DNA of 64,000 bases from Enterococcus avium ATCC 14025 (GTDB taxonomy: Bacteria > Bacillota > Bacilli > Lactobacillales > Enterococcaceae). How positions within the stretch are numbered: position 1 is the stretch's first letter; the number at the start of each line of letters is the position of its first letter. A program made the translations under genes and the position numbers. The notes below the pieces were generated by a model that saw only the letters and a program-made list of their open reading frames with translations, did not search any database and had not been told where the DNA came from. Positions 48,203 through 58,104 of the stretch are shown one piece after another. The stretch spans positions 1-64,000 of the forward strand of contig NZ_KE136358.1 in NCBI RefSeq assembly GCF_000406965.1, read 5' to 3'.

Positions 48203-48259
48203 GGCTTTCACCTCTTGCTTCTTTCTCTACAAGTGTTTCCACGATTGCAGTCTTTATCT

Positions 48260-48287
48260 ATAATAACACAAAGCATTAAAAAGACAA
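48260..48287 (-). promoter_or_regulatory. Promoter of clpX
   Basis: On the minus strand TTGTCT (48287-48282), a 16-bp spacer and TATTAT (48265-48260) with an extended TG lie 57 nt before the ATG. Confidence 0.55.
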
Positions 48288-48321
48288 AGAATCCAAGTGG
48301 AATTAAAAAGGATTTCTAAAG

Positions 48322-48350
48322 AAAAAAGTTCTCGAAAATCGAGAACTTTC
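48322..48350 (-). terminator. Terminator after the GH25 gene
   Basis: AAGTTCTCG pairs with CGAGAACTT (48348-48340 and 48334-48326), followed by T on the minus strand. It begins at the stop codon of the gene. Confidence 0.88.
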
Positions 48351-48352
48351 CT

Positions 48353-49714
48353 TTATTTTGCATACCAAGCTAAGCCTTCATATTTCCAGCCCTTTTGCAC
48401 TAAGTTATTCTTTTCATTTGTATTCAACGTATAATGGTGAGAACCTGCTTTTGCATTTGGGTTATAAAGACGGTGCAATGCATTTGGTCCCCCAGAATAC
48501 CACGAAATACCTTCATAACGCCAGCCTTTTTTAATCAAGTTGTCTTTCTCATAAGCATGTAATGTATAATGATGATCTCCCGCGTTCGGATTATACAGAC
48601 GGTAAACTGGATTCCCTGATGTTGGTCCATTCCAGCCTATACCTTCGTATTTCCACCCTTTTGAAACCAAATTATTTTTTTCTGCGACATTTTGTGTATA
48701 AAAGTGCTCGCCACTATTCGGATTATAAAGTCTGTACATCTGAATTGAATTTGCAGGTGGAGTCGTTTCAGGATTACTGAATGTTTTCGTATAATCTGCA
48801 TTAATATCAAAATTTCCGCTGATACCTGGGAATGATAGTTGTGAAGACCATTGCCATGCTCCATATTGTGTATAGAAATTTGTTGTAGAAAGATTATATG
48901 GATACGCAGCGACCCATATATTTTTATTCCCAATTACAGAAGCATTGATTCGTCCTGTTGTTAACCAGTTCAAGCCAATATAGTGACGAACATTTCCATA
49001 GCCTAAGCTTTTCAATTGATTCTCAAAAGCTCTAGAATTATTGGTATGATTCCCTTTACCAAGAATTTGAGGTTCTTCAATATCATTAACCATGACAGTA
49101 CCGCTACTCAAACCAAATTTCTTAGCCGCAGCCGCAAAATAGTTTGCTTCTGCCTTAGCCTGTGCATCAGTAGTAAACCAACTATAATGATAGGCGGAAA
49201 CTTTCATTCCAGCAGCCATAGCGTTATTAATCTGTGATTGCGCATAAGGATTCGTATAACTGGTTGCTTCCGTTAATTTGACAACCACGCCTGTGACACC
49301 GTAACCTTTCATTTTTTGAAAGTTTGCAACAGAAATATTTCCATTATGCGAAGAAATATCTATAAAGCTTTTGCTTGGTGTATTCGTATTTGAAGCTGAT
49401 ACAGACGGTAATGCAGCAAATAGTTGAATCGTAGGATACAGATCAGAACGCCCCTTTGGCAAAGACATCGTCCCTTCAGCCGTTTCAATCTGTGTCTCAG
49501 GTACTGTTACCTTTTCTTCAGTGCTCTCTATAGTTTGTTCAGAATTACTTGTCTCAGTTGTTTCGGAACTACTGCTTTCATCTGTACTATTAATTGAGGT
49601 CGTCTCACTGATTTCAGTACTATTTACTACTTGACTCTCCTCGGCGAAAACTGTTGTTGATAGATTTAAACATAATACTGATAAAAAACATAGTCCAAGA
49701 ATCTTTTTCTTCAT
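48353..49714 (-). CDS. Secreted GH25 muramidase with three C-terminal DUF5648-type repeats
   Basis: A predicted secreted lysozyme of 453 residues. A signal peptide (1-24, cleavage near TTVFA-EE) is followed by a Ser/Thr/Glu-rich linker (about 25-110). The GH25 domain (about 117-305) has FIDISSHNG and the catalytic DIE in MVNDIEEPQ. Three repeats of about 40 residues (about 325-453) each read RLYNPN-(x)-G-HHYT-EK-NL-KGW-YEG, the DUF5648 pattern, likely wall or glycan binding. No LPxTG is present. I chose the ATG at 49714, just after GGAGGAG. Roles in cell separation or lysis are inferred. Confidence 0.9.
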   Translation of the reverse strand: MKKKILGLCFLSVLCLNLSTTVFAEESQVVNSTEISETTSINSTDESSSSETTETSNSEQTIESTEEKVTVPETQIETAEGTMSLPKGRSDLYPTIQLFAALPSVSASNTNTPSKSFIDISSHNGNISVANFQKMKGYGVTGVVVKLTEATSYTNPYAQSQINNAMAAGMKVSAYHYSWFTTDAQAKAEANYFAAAAKKFGLSSGTVMVNDIEEPQILGKGNHTNNSRAFENQLKSLGYGNVRHYIGLNWLTTGRINASVIGNKNIWVAAYPYNLSTTNFYTQYGAWQWSSQLSFPGISGNFDINADYTKTFSNPETTPPANSIQMYRLYNPNSGEHFYTQNVAEKNNLVSKGWKYEGIGWNGPTSGNPVYRLYNPNAGDHHYTLHAYEKDNLIKKGWRYEGISWYSGGPNALHRLYNPNAKAGSHHYTLNTNEKNNLVQKGWKYEGLAWYAK

Positions 49715-49885
49715 ATTCTCCTCCTCAAGGTTCATAATCCCTTTAACGCTCTTTTTAAAAAACTTCAAAAATAAAAAAACAAGATATAGTATCAATTCAT
49801 TAATAATTCAATATTACCAAATTTAAGTATTTTTTTGAAGTTATTCATTATATTTATCGATCAGAAAGTGAAAAACTAAGTTATT

Positions 49886-49922
49886 GAAAAAAAAGTATGC
49901 AACACAAAATTGTGTTACATAC
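49886..49922 (-). terminator. Terminator after tig
   Basis: GTATGTAACACAA pairs with TTGTGTTGCATAC around a 2-nt loop (49922-49895) with one mismatch, followed by eight T on the minus strand. It lies about 55 nt after the tig stop. Confidence 0.88.
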
Positions 49923-49975
49923 CAATTTACTGCTATTTTTATCCCTTTTGCTAAACAACAAAGAAAATTAAAAAA

Positions 49976-51259
49976 CTATTTTTCTACAGCTGTTCCTGTC
50001 ACTAATTCAACTGCTTTTTTCATTTTGATGTCATGTTCTAGCATATCTTCTGTCAAAACACGCTTGATTTGTTCTTCTGGCATTTGATACATTTCTGCTA
50101 AATCTTTGATTTCTTTAGCAATATCTTCTTCAGATGCTTCAATTTTTTCTGCTTCAACGATAGCTTCCATTACCAAGTTTGTTTTTACTCGTCCTTCTGC
50201 TTCGCCTTCAAATTGTGTATGAAGATCTTCTTCAGTAGAACCAGTTAATTGGTAATACATTTCTGGAGAGATTCCTTGACGTTGCATGTTGTTTAAAAAT
50301 TCGTCCATTGAACGGTGTACTTCATCATGAACCATCACGTGAGGAAGGTCAACGATTTCAGCATTTTCAACGGCTTGTTTAATAGCCGCTTCGTCTTTCG
50401 CTTCTTTCGCAGCTTCTTCTTTTTGTTTTGTTAATTCATCACGGTATTTTGCTTTTAGTTCATCTAAAGAATTCACTTCTTCATCAACATCTTTAGCAAA
50501 ATCATCGTCTAATTCAGGTAATTCCTTTGCCTTTACTTCGTGAATCGTTACTTTGAAGATCGCTTCTTTCCCAGCAAGATCCTCTGCTTGATAATCTTCA
50601 GGGAAAGTAACGGTTACATCCAAACTTTCACCTGCTTTGTGACCAACTAATTGTTCTTCAAAGCCAGGAATGAATGAGCCAGAGCCTAATTCAAGTGAAT
50701 AATTTTCACCTTTTCCACCTTCAAATGCTTCTTCGCCAACAAAGCCTTCGAAATCGATAACAGTTGTGTCACCATTTTCAGCAGCTTCATCTTCTTTGAT
50801 AACTAATTCAGCTTGAGATTCTTGTTCTGATTTCAAACGTGCATCTACGTCAGCATCTGAAACTTCAACATCTTGCTTAGGAACTTCAAGTTCTTTGTAA
50901 TCGCCTAATTTCACTTCAGGTTTTACTGTAACTTCAGCTTTGATTACCCAAGCTTCGCCCTTTTCCATGCTATCCACGTCGATTTTTGGTTGAGAAACTG
51001 GATCAATACCTGCTTCTTTTACAGCAGTTTCATAAGCTACTGGTAAAACGTCGTTCAATGCATCTTCGTATAGCGCTTCTTCACCGTACATACGATTAAA
51101 TACTTGGCGAGATACTTTTCCCTTACGGAAGCCAGGTACGTTAAGATTTTTTTTCACTTTGTTGAATGCATTTGTTAATCCTTTTTGAATCTCGGTTTGT
51201 TCAATTGAGAAAGTTAACACACCATCATTGGTGCCTGTTTTTTCAAAATTTGCAGTCAA
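49976..51259 (-). CDS. tig: Trigger factor (ribosome-bound chaperone and prolyl isomerase)
   Basis: A chaperone of 427 residues that meets nascent chains at the ribosome exit. The N-terminal ribosome-binding domain has the signature [15 protein letters not shown] (GFRxGKxP-like) near 44-58. An FKBP-type isomerase domain (about 160-245) contains [20 protein letters not shown], and a long helical C-terminal domain follows. The length is standard. It has its own terminator. The order clpX, then GH25, then tig on the same strand is near the usual tig-clpX pair, with the GH25 gene inserted between them. Confidence 0.97.
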   Translation of the reverse strand: MTANFEKTGTNDGVLTFSIEQTEIQKGLTNAFNKVKKNLNVPGFRKGKVSRQVFNRMYGEEALYEDALNDVLPVAYETAVKEAGIDPVSQPKIDVDSMEKGEAWVIKAEVTVKPEVKLGDYKELEVPKQDVEVSDADVDARLKSEQESQAELVIKEDEAAENGDTTVIDFEGFVGEEAFEGGKGENYSLELGSGSFIPGFEEQLVGHKAGESLDVTVTFPEDYQAEDLAGKEAIFKVTIHEVKAKELPELDDDFAKDVDEEVNSLDELKAKYRDELTKQKEEAAKEAKDEAAIKQAVENAEIVDLPHVMVHDEVHRSMDEFLNNMQRQGISPEMYYQLTGSTEEDLHTQFEGEAEGRVKTNLVMEAIVEAEKIEASEEDIAKEIKDLAEMYQMPEEQIKRVLTEDMLEHDIKMKKAVELVTGTAVEK

Positions 51260-51362
51260 ATTTGTTCCCTCCGAATACTAATATACTTGCATTTTGCATA
51301 CCATTAAATATTACACTACTGATTGTGAAATGTAAATATAAAGCTTTTACTCTAGGCATTTT

Positions 51363-52298
51363 TTAATGATAAGCGAACATCAGTTGTTTTATCTTTTTTC
51401 GAATCGTTTCAATCCTCTCATCAAGCAACTCTGAGCTATTTCGATACCCTGACCAATACTCTGATAAGTAGCTAGCCACCCAAGCTTCAGGTTCCATAAA
51501 TGATCTTTGCAATGGATATAAGAAGGCCATTTCCAATTTCACTTGCTCCAATATATTTGATAAAAGTATTGGATCTTCGTCGCTTAAGTGCTCATCCAAA
51601 CGGATTGAGATTTCATTTTGGAGAGTTTCATCTACTCCTGTAATAGCTGGTGACAACTCTGCTATCTCATCTAAGAACGTCAAATAGTGAACCTTCTCAG
51701 AAACTCCTATTCGCGCTAAACTTTCAAATAAATAGCTGCGTACTATAGGCGTTACTTTGGGTTCCAGCATAAATTTTTTAGCCCATACTTGCAGACGTTC
51801 CTCAGATAATTGCTTGATCGCTCTAACTGAAACCAGTTGTTCCATTGGCGACAATAACGGTAACTGTCGAATCTCTGATTCAAGCTGCTCCATGATAGCC
51901 TGTTGCTGTTTTTGATAAAAAAATTCTTGATCCTCAATGCGCATCAACCAAAGATTTCTCTGTTCTTCTGTTAGCTGTTTCATCTTTTGAGCCCGCCATA
52001 AAAATTCACGAGCTGCAAAAAATCTGTGTGAGTACAATTGAATTTGCAAATAAAGATCTATTGTCTCTGGTGCTTCGAGATAACTGTCTGGTTCCTCCTC
52101 GGAAAACGCTAAAGCCTCTTCAAAATCCCCTTGTTCTAGGGAAAGATTGGCAATTAGATGGTTTAGTTTAGTCGAAGGATTCTCTTGATAGGCAAGTTTG
52201 TAGTTTTCCAACGCTTGTAAATAGTTCCCTGCTGAAAAAGCCTCTTCAGCAAGAGTTAAATAGTAATGATCGTTATTAGGAAATTCTATTGGATTCAT
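51363..52298 (-). CDS. TPR-like helical protein, function unknown
   Basis: A protein of 311 residues, almost entirely helical and acidic. The first 75 residues form two tetratricopeptide-like repeats (YYLTLAEEAFSAGNYLQALENYKLAYQENP and the next helix pair). No signal peptide or membrane helix is seen. The rest is unrecognised. It overlaps the RDD gene by 4 nt (ATGA) as the last gene of an sppA-RDD-TPR operon, so it may assist a membrane or envelope process; that is inference. Confidence 0.75.
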   Translation of the reverse strand: MNPIEFPNNDHYYLTLAEEAFSAGNYLQALENYKLAYQENPSTKLNHLIANLSLEQGDFEEALAFSEEEPDSYLEAPETIDLYLQIQLYSHRFFAAREFLWRAQKMKQLTEEQRNLWLMRIEDQEFFYQKQQQAIMEQLESEIRQLPLLSPMEQLVSVRAIKQLSEERLQVWAKKFMLEPKVTPIVRSYLFESLARIGVSEKVHYLTFLDEIAELSPAITGVDETLQNEISIRLDEHLSDEDPILLSNILEQVKLEMAFLYPLQRSFMEPEAWVASYLSEYWSGYRNSSELLDERIETIRKKIKQLMFAYH

Positions 52299-52843
52299 CC
52301 CTGTGTAAAATCCTCTCTAGCTGCAAGTAAATTTAATGTAACAACACTAGTATCTGAGAAATAATCACCGATATGTTGCTTGTTTGGTGTAAAAATTGTT
52401 ACAAGATAACCTAACATAAAAACCGAGCCTCGCAAAATAAAACGACAAGCACACTCACGCACTAAAACAGTTTGCCAGCTCAATTCTTCTTCTGTAAAGC
52501 AGACGACTCGAATCCCAAAAATCATCTTTCCAATCGTTTGCCCGTTGTTTAATTTTGTCAGCAGCACAAAATAAGCTAAATAAATAGCAAGTGTTAATAA
52601 CCCGTAAATACTGAACAATTCATCATTCTTTGTTAATCCAAACAAATTTGCAGGTAATCCTAATAAAATTCCATTAATGGCTGAAATACACGCTAAATCT
52701 ACAAGGTATGCAAAAAATCGAATCCAAAAACCCGCATAAAAATAATCTGGATAATGATGAAATTGCGGCTTACGCTCTTTTTTCTGTTCAAGTAATCGTG
52801 TTACCGGCCCGACAGCAGGTCTTTGGTCAGTTTCTTCAATCAT
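52295..52843 (-). CDS. RDD family membrane protein
   Basis: A membrane protein of 182 residues with about four hydrophobic segments. The RDD domain is seen in FYAGFWIRFFAYLVDLACISAING, with the Arg and Asp residues in the expected helices, and in the NGQTIGKMIFGIRVVC motif. RDD proteins are often of unknown function; some act as sodium/proton antiporters. It starts 2 nt after the sppA stop and overlaps the TPR gene, so all three are co-translated. Confidence 0.85.
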   Translation of the reverse strand: MIEETDQRPAVGPVTRLLEQKKERKPQFHHYPDYFYAGFWIRFFAYLVDLACISAINGILLGLPANLFGLTKNDELFSIYGLLTLAIYLAYFVLLTKLNNGQTIGKMIFGIRVVCFTEEELSWQTVLVRECACRFILRGSVFMLGYLVTIFTPNKQHIGDYFSDTSVVTLNLLAAREDFTQG

Positions 52844-52845
52844 TT

Positions 52846-53874
52846 TTACTCACCCCCATAGAGGTACATTGCCTTTGGAGCTTGTGGAGTACCAACGCTT
52901 TCGGCAATGTTTCTAACTAATTCTTCTTGTGATGGTTTAATCCCCTGCAACTCCGCCAGACTATTGCCAAGCCAAGTATCCAAGAAATTTGTTGATCCGC
53001 TTGTATAAGAAACAACCTTCGCATCGTTCAACCCATTATCTTTCCGCAAGGCTTTCAACGCTTGATCTGGATAACCGATATCATCTACCAAGCCATTTTC
53101 AAGAGCTTGAGCTCCATCGTAAATTCTTCCATCCGCTAATTTCCGAACATCTGCTTCATTCATTTTACGACCATCTGCTACAACTTTGACGAATCGGCCA
53201 TACATACTATCCACAAAAGCTTGCAATACCTCTTTGTCTTCTTTTGTCTGTGGTCTTGATCCAGAACCGATATCTTTTAAAGCACCACTCTTAATCGTAG
53301 CATCAGCAATCCCAAGCTTCTCCATCAGACCAGAATAATTCATACTGGACATAATCACTCCAATAGAACCAGTCATAGTATCTTCAGTTGCAAATATTCG
53401 ATCCGAATTTGCTGCAATATAGTAGCCGCCACTAGCAGCTTGACTTTCCATTGAAGCATAAATCGGAATTTTCTTCTCATTTTGCAATTCCTTCAATGCG
53501 CGAGTAATTTCGGCTGTCTCGTAAACTGAACCTCCTGGTGAGTTGATCTCTAACAAAATCCCTTTCACTGAAGAATCCTTTTTAATTGTAGCTAATTGCT
53601 TCATAAAGGATTCATGATTGTATCCTCCAGTTGAAAACAATCCACTAGTGCCATCATCAATGATCGTCCCTTCCACAACAAGTTTGACAATCTTTTTGCT
53701 GCTAGATCCAGCTTCTTCCACTTTTTCTTGGGGTTCACCGGTTCCATACAGTAGTTCATTAACTTGACTAAGCTCTTTTTTACTTTCATTTTTTCGGCTG
53801 ATTGTTGTCGAGATTCCTGAGAAAATCAGTAATACTACTGCAATACCAACCGCCACCCAACGTCTTTTATTCAT
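52846..53874 (-). CDS. sppA: Signal peptide peptidase SppA, short form
   Basis: A membrane-bound serine protease of 342 residues (S49 family) that clears cut signal peptides and in Bacillus gives protection against lantibiotics. One N-terminal membrane anchor (about 6-24) is followed by the protease domain with GILLEINSPGGSVYE, ASGGYYIAANSD and the nucleophile Ser in MTGSIGVIMSS. The general-base Lys is expected in SGALKDIGSGSRP. The short, single-domain form is usual in Gram-positives. It leads sppA-RDD-TPR. Confidence 0.95.
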   Translation of the reverse strand: MNKRRWVAVGIAVVLLIFSGISTTISRKNESKKELSQVNELLYGTGEPQEKVEEAGSSSKKIVKLVVEGTIIDDGTSGLFSTGGYNHESFMKQLATIKKDSSVKGILLEINSPGGSVYETAEITRALKELQNEKKIPIYASMESQAASGGYYIAANSDRIFATEDTMTGSIGVIMSSMNYSGLMEKLGIADATIKSGALKDIGSGSRPQTKEDKEVLQAFVDSMYGRFVKVVADGRKMNEADVRKLADGRIYDGAQALENGLVDDIGYPDQALKALRKDNGLNDAKVVSYTSGSTNFLDTWLGNSLAELQGIKPSQEELVRNIAESVGTPQAPKAMYLYGGE

Positions 53875-54059
53875 CTATCTTCCTCCTTGTTCATTTTTAA
53901 AGTGATAATTTTCCAAGAAAAATTAGTTTGATTCGAATGTCAATATCTTTAACTAAACGTCTAGATAAATTAGCTATTTGATTAACTATCTTATGTTGAA
54001 ATATGTTGCAAAAAAGTCGAACTGACATTCTTAATTTTACTCAGAATAAAGCTACCACA

Positions 54060-54347
54060 TTAATATAAATTACGGATAATCATTACTTTTTCTGTTGGAC
54101 CTTCTGCTTTCATTTTTTCAGCTTTTTCCACTAAAGAATATCCGCCAAAAAATTCATGCGTTAAAGGATCTTCAATTTTGAAGGCTTGGGCTTCCTCAAT
54201 GCTTAACGCATCTGGATTGATTTCTTGAATACTATCCCAGCCGGTATCTAAGAAAATCTTCGTTTCATCGTTAATCTCTGGATTATCAACAAGTTGCGCT
54301 AAATATTTACGTAACTCGCCGACTGTTAGATTTTCTGGTTGGTTCAT
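54060..54347 (-). CDS. 95-residue acidic protein, function unknown
   Basis: I do not recognise the family. The protein is acidic and soluble, starting MNQPENLTVGELRKYLAQL. No Cys is present and no motif is evident. AAGGAGGAAAATAGA precedes the ATG, giving good support for translation. It stands alone in a fairly empty area between sppA and the glmS leader, on the strand opposite glmS. Confidence 0.7.
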   Translation of the reverse strand: MNQPENLTVGELRKYLAQLVDNPEINDETKIFLDTGWDSIQEINPDALSIEEAQAFKIEDPLTHEFFGGYSLVEKAEKMKAEGPTEKVMIIRNLY

Positions 54348-54580
54348 TCTATTTTCCTCCTTATATATTTTCTGCGAAAAGAGTCTTCACAGAAATATCT
54401 TTTTTACAAACGAATAGTCGCTACAAGTAACAAAAAGATTTGCGCTAAAACTATTCGATAAATGATACTTCTCTATTCTACCTTATTCTTCTTACAGATG
54501 AAACGTAGAAGATTCTTTGTTATCCCTCTCTTTTTTTCACTAATTTCATATATACCAATTACTAAAAAATAAAAAAATGT
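54348..54580. other. AT-rich intergenic stretch between the 95-residue gene and the glmS promoter
   Basis: This stretch holds the likely divergent promoter of the 95-residue gene. I see no open frame or RNA motif before the glmS promoter begins at 54581. Confidence 0.4.
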
Positions 54581-54609
54581 TTGACTATACTGAAAGTTTG
54601 TATTATATT
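54581..54609 (+). promoter_or_regulatory. Promoter of glmS
   Basis: TTGACT (54581-54586), a 17-bp spacer and TATATT (54604-54609) lie about 45 nt before the ribozyme. Confidence 0.7.
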
Positions 54610-54654
54610 ATTCATTGTTTCCGAGAGTAAAACAAAAAAATCTTAAATGTACCA

Positions 54655-54801
54655 ATAAGATAGCGCCAGACCTCTTCTAGAGGTGACGAGGAAGAAGCTA
54701 ATCGAATGATTCGGCGGGTGGCTTCAGGGTTGCTGTGCTCTACAGATCATTACAAAAACTTTATAAAAGAACAAAAAAATGATCGGACAGCTCGGGAACA
54801 T
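54655..54801 (+). ncRNA. glmS ribozyme (glucosamine-6-phosphate-activated)
   Basis: A self-cleaving riboswitch in the glmS leader. The core matches the family: AGCGCCAGACC with cleavage expected between A54662 and G54663, a P2 arm ACCTCTTCTAGAGGT, then GACGAGGAAGAAGC, ATTCGGCGGGTGGCTTC, and the P3/P3.1 region where ATCAT pairs with ATGAT. It ends about 28 nt before the glmS start. When GlcN6P is plentiful the RNA cuts itself and the mRNA is destroyed, giving feedback control. The fit to the B. subtilis consensus is close. Confidence 0.95.
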
Positions 54802-54828
54802 ATAATGACAGGAAAGTAGGAAGACATT

Positions 54829-56637
54829 ATGTGTGGAATCGTAGGAATTGTAGGAAATGATCAAGCAACAAGTATTTTAGTGAATGGTTTAGAGAAATTA
54901 GAATATCGCGGGTATGACTCAGCAGGCATCTTTGTAGCAGATCAAAATGATGATTTTTTAGTAAAGTCTCAAGGTCGAATTAAGGAACTGGCCGACAAAA
55001 TTGGTAAAGACGTACACGGCACAATCGGAATTGGTCATACACGTTGGGCTACCCATGGCGAACCAAGTGAAGAAAATGCTCATCCACATACTTCACAAAG
55101 TAAACGCTTTGTGTTGGTTCATAACGGTGTAATCGAAAATTATGATGAGCTAAAAGAAAAATATTTAACAGATGACATTTTTTATGGTGAAACGGACACT
55201 GAAATTGCTGTTCATTTGGTCGAGTACTTTTCGGAACAAGGTCTTTCAACAAAAGAAGCATTTCGTAATGCACTAAAAGAGATTCATGGATCATATGCTT
55301 TCGGTTTAATCGACAAAAAAGATCGTGAAACAATTTATGTTGGCAAAAACAAGAGCCCACTTTTGATTGGTTTAGGAGATGGTTTCAATGTAGTCTGCAG
55401 CGATGCGATGGCAATGTTAGAACAAACGAATCAATTTGTTGAAATCAATGATGGGGAAATGGTCATCGTTATAAAAAATCGTATTGAAATTGAAGACGAG
55501 TCTGGAAATGAAATCCAACGTGCTCCCTATGAAGCAAAAATTGATCTTTCTGATATGGAAAAAGGTACCTATCCTTACTATATGTTGAAAGAAATCGATG
55601 AACAGCCTGCAACGATGCGTCGGATCATCAGTGAGTACACAGATGAAACAGGAACCGTCGTTATCGAAAATGAGTTGTTGCAAAGTTTATTAAACAGTGA
55701 TCGTATTTATATTGTTGCTTGTGGTACAAGTAATAATGCTGGTTGGGCAAGCAAGCAGATTATCGAAGGCTTGGCCAATATTCCAGTTGAAATCCATTTA
55801 TCAAGTGAATTTGGTTACAATATGCCTTTACTTTCAGAGAAACCGTTCTTTATTTACTTGACACAAAGTGGTGAAACTGCGGACAGTCGTCAAGTGTTAG
55901 TAAAAACTAATGAACTTGGATACCCTTCATTAACTGTGACCAACGTTGCCGGATCAACCTTATCTAGAGAAGCAAGCTACACAATGCTACTACATGCAGG
56001 ACCAGAAATTGCTGTTGCTTCAACTAAGGCCTATACCGCTCAAATAGCAGCATTAACCGTTTTAGCAAAGGCTGTTGGCGAAGCAAAAGAAATTACTGCT
56101 GCAAAAGAATTTGATTTAACAAAAGAACTTGGAATCGCAGCGAACGCAATGGATGTGATGATTGCTGAAAAAACGATGATCGAGGAAATTGCAGCTGAAT
56201 ATTTGGCAACGACTCGAAACGCTTTCTACATCGGACGTTCTGAAGATTACTATGTTTCAATGGAAGTCGCACTAAAACTAAAAGAAATTTCTTATATTCA
56301 AGCAGAAGGCTTCGCAGCTGGTGAATTGAAGCACGGTACGATAGCTTTAGTCGAAGAGGGTACGCCGGTTATTGGAATCATTACTGAGGCTGTAACCGCT
56401 CCTCACACGCGCGGAAATCTAAGAGAAGTGGAAAGTCGTGGAGCCCATACTTTAGTAATTGCATCTGAAGAATTAAGCAAAGATGGTGACCAAATCATTT
56501 TACCGACCGTTCATCAATTTTTACGTCCGCTTGTCTCTGTAATTCCAGGACAATTAATTGCCTATTATGCAACTTTATTGCGTGGATACGATGTTGATAA
56601 ACCTCGTAACTTAGCTAAGTCTGTGACTGTTGAATAA
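54829..56637 (+). CDS. glmS: Glutamine--fructose-6-phosphate aminotransferase
   Basis: Makes glucosamine-6-phosphate from fructose-6-phosphate and glutamine, the entry step to peptidoglycan amino sugars. The length is 602 residues. Cys2 (MCGIVGI) is the Ntn glutaminase nucleophile, and [18 protein letters not shown] follows. Two SIS domains (about 280-420 and 450-590) contain CGTSNNAG and [13 protein letters not shown]-like sugar-binding loops. The end [13 protein letters not shown] is the expected catalytic C-tail. Expression is controlled by the ribozyme immediately upstream. It converges on glmM, the next enzyme. Confidence 0.98.
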   Translation: MCGIVGIVGNDQATSILVNGLEKLEYRGYDSAGIFVADQNDDFLVKSQGRIKELADKIGKDVHGTIGIGHTRWATHGEPSEENAHPHTSQSKRFVLVHNGVIENYDELKEKYLTDDIFYGETDTEIAVHLVEYFSEQGLSTKEAFRNALKEIHGSYAFGLIDKKDRETIYVGKNKSPLLIGLGDGFNVVCSDAMAMLEQTNQFVEINDGEMVIVIKNRIEIEDESGNEIQRAPYEAKIDLSDMEKGTYPYYMLKEIDEQPATMRRIISEYTDETGTVVIENELLQSLLNSDRIYIVACGTSNNAGWASKQIIEGLANIPVEIHLSSEFGYNMPLLSEKPFFIYLTQSGETADSRQVLVKTNELGYPSLTVTNVAGSTLSREASYTMLLHAGPEIAVASTKAYTAQIAALTVLAKAVGEAKEITAAKEFDLTKELGIAANAMDVMIAEKTMIEEIAAEYLATTRNAFYIGRSEDYYVSMEVALKLKEISYIQAEGFAAGELKHGTIALVEEGTPVIGIITEAVTAPHTRGNLREVESRGAHTLVIASEELSKDGDQIILPTVHQFLRPLVSVIPGQLIAYYATLLRGYDVDKPRNLAKSVTVE

Positions 56638-56644
56638 ACAAACT

Positions 56645-56682
56645 AGAGGGAGTGACAAAAGTAATAGTCACTCCCTCTTTTA
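56645..56682 (+). terminator. Terminator after glmS
   Basis: A 12-bp perfect stem, 56645-56656 with 56667-56678, is followed by TTTTA. Confidence 0.92.
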
Positions 56683-56685
56683 CAT

Positions 56686-56722
56686 GTAAAACGCCCGAAC
56701 TTAAGAAATCAGGCGTTTTTGT
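56686..56722. terminator. Bidirectional terminator after glmM
   Basis: AAAACGCCCGA (56688-56698) pairs with TCAGGCGTTTT (56709-56719) with one mismatch. T-runs on both strands serve the convergent glmM and glmS. Confidence 0.85.
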
Positions 56723-56725
56723 TCT

Positions 56726-58081
56726 CTAATCTAATCCAATTTCTTCACGAACAACTGCTGCGATTTTATCGACATAGTAGTCGACCTTTTCATCTGTAGG
56801 CGCTTCAGCCATAACTCGCAATAACGGTTCTGTTCCTGAAGGACGAACTAAGATGCGTCCGTCTCCATTCATTTCTGCTTCTGCTTCTTCAATTGCTTGT
56901 TTGATGGCTGGTACGTCCATGGCACCGTACTTGTCGCTGACACGAATGTTTACCAATTTTTGAGGATAGATTGTTACCTCGCTAGCAAGTTCTGAGAGCT
57001 TTTTACCGGTTTGTTTCATAATGTTTAATAATTGAACCCCCGTCAGCATACCATCACCTGTTGTATTGTAGTCTAAGAACAATACATGACCTGATTGCTC
57101 ACCGCCAAGATTATAATCATTCTTACGCATTTCTTCAACCACATAACGGTCCCCGACCTGTGTAATGACATCATCCAAACCAATATCCTCAATAGCCTTA
57201 TGAAAACCTAAATTACTCATAACGGTTGTGACAACCGTATCTTTTTTTAGCCGTTTACGTTCGGCTAAATATTTCGCACAGATAAACATAATGCGATCCC
57301 CATCCACGATATTTCCAAGCTCATCTACCGCAATCACTCGATCGCCATCACCATCAAAAGCCAAACCAGCATCTGCGCCCTTTTCAACGACCATTTTCGC
57401 TAAAGCTTCTGGATGAGTGGAACCAACACCCGCATTGATATTTAGTCCGTTCGGAGAAGTTCCCATTGTGTAAAAATCAGTTTCTAAATCGGCAAATAAG
57501 CGATTAACACTTGTTGAAGTTGCACCATTAGCTGCATCTACACAAACTGTTAACCCTGATAAATCGCCTGAAATTGTCTGCACTAAGAACTGAGAATATT
57601 TTAATAACCCTTCATGGAATTCGTCTAATGTCCCTAATCCTTCAGCAGATGGACGCGGCAATGTATCCTCCTCAGCATCAATCAACGCTTCGATCTCAGC
57701 CTCTTGTTCATCAACTAATTTAAAGCCGTCTCCACCGAAAAATTTAATTCCATTATCTTCTGCTGGATTGTGTGACGCAGAAATCATAACACCTGCAGAG
57801 GCTTTTTGTAATCTCGTTAAGTAGGCCACCCCTGGGGTTGAGATAACACCAAGCTGGAAAACTTCGATACCAACAGATAATAACCCTGAAATCAAAGCTG
57901 TTTCTAATAGTTCGCCTGAGATACGAGTATCACGTCCTACTAAAACACGTGGACGTCCTTCACTCTCATGATGTTGACTTAAAACGTAGCCACCACAACG
58001 GCCCAACTTAAATGCTAGCTCAGGTGTTAGCTCCTTATTCGCGATTCCGCGTACTCCATCTGTTCCAAAATATTTACCCAT
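56726..58081 (-). CDS. glmM: Phosphoglucosamine mutase
   Basis: Converts glucosamine-6-phosphate to glucosamine-1-phosphate, the step after GlmS. The length is 451 residues. The phosphoserine loop ISASHNP is at residues 100-106, the magnesium site is [12 protein letters not shown], the sugar-binding GGEQSGH and the phosphate-binding [12 protein letters not shown] follow. It is the last gene of cdaA-cdaR-glmM. In several Firmicutes GlmM binds and inhibits CdaA, so the operon order reflects a physical link. Confidence 0.98.
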   Translation of the reverse strand: MGKYFGTDGVRGIANKELTPELAFKLGRCGGYVLSQHHESEGRPRVLVGRDTRISGELLETALISGLLSVGIEVFQLGVISTPGVAYLTRLQKASAGVMISASHNPAEDNGIKFFGGDGFKLVDEQEAEIEALIDAEEDTLPRPSAEGLGTLDEFHEGLLKYSQFLVQTISGDLSGLTVCVDAANGATSTSVNRLFADLETDFYTMGTSPNGLNINAGVGSTHPEALAKMVVEKGADAGLAFDGDGDRVIAVDELGNIVDGDRIMFICAKYLAERKRLKKDTVVTTVMSNLGFHKAIEDIGLDDVITQVGDRYVVEEMRKNDYNLGGEQSGHVLFLDYNTTGDGMLTGVQLLNIMKQTGKKLSELASEVTIYPQKLVNIRVSDKYGAMDVPAIKQAIEEAEAEMNGDGRILVRPSGTEPLLRVMAEAPTDEKVDYYVDKIAAVVREEIGLD

Positions 58082-58104
58082 TAAATTATATTTCCCTTCT
58101 TCAT

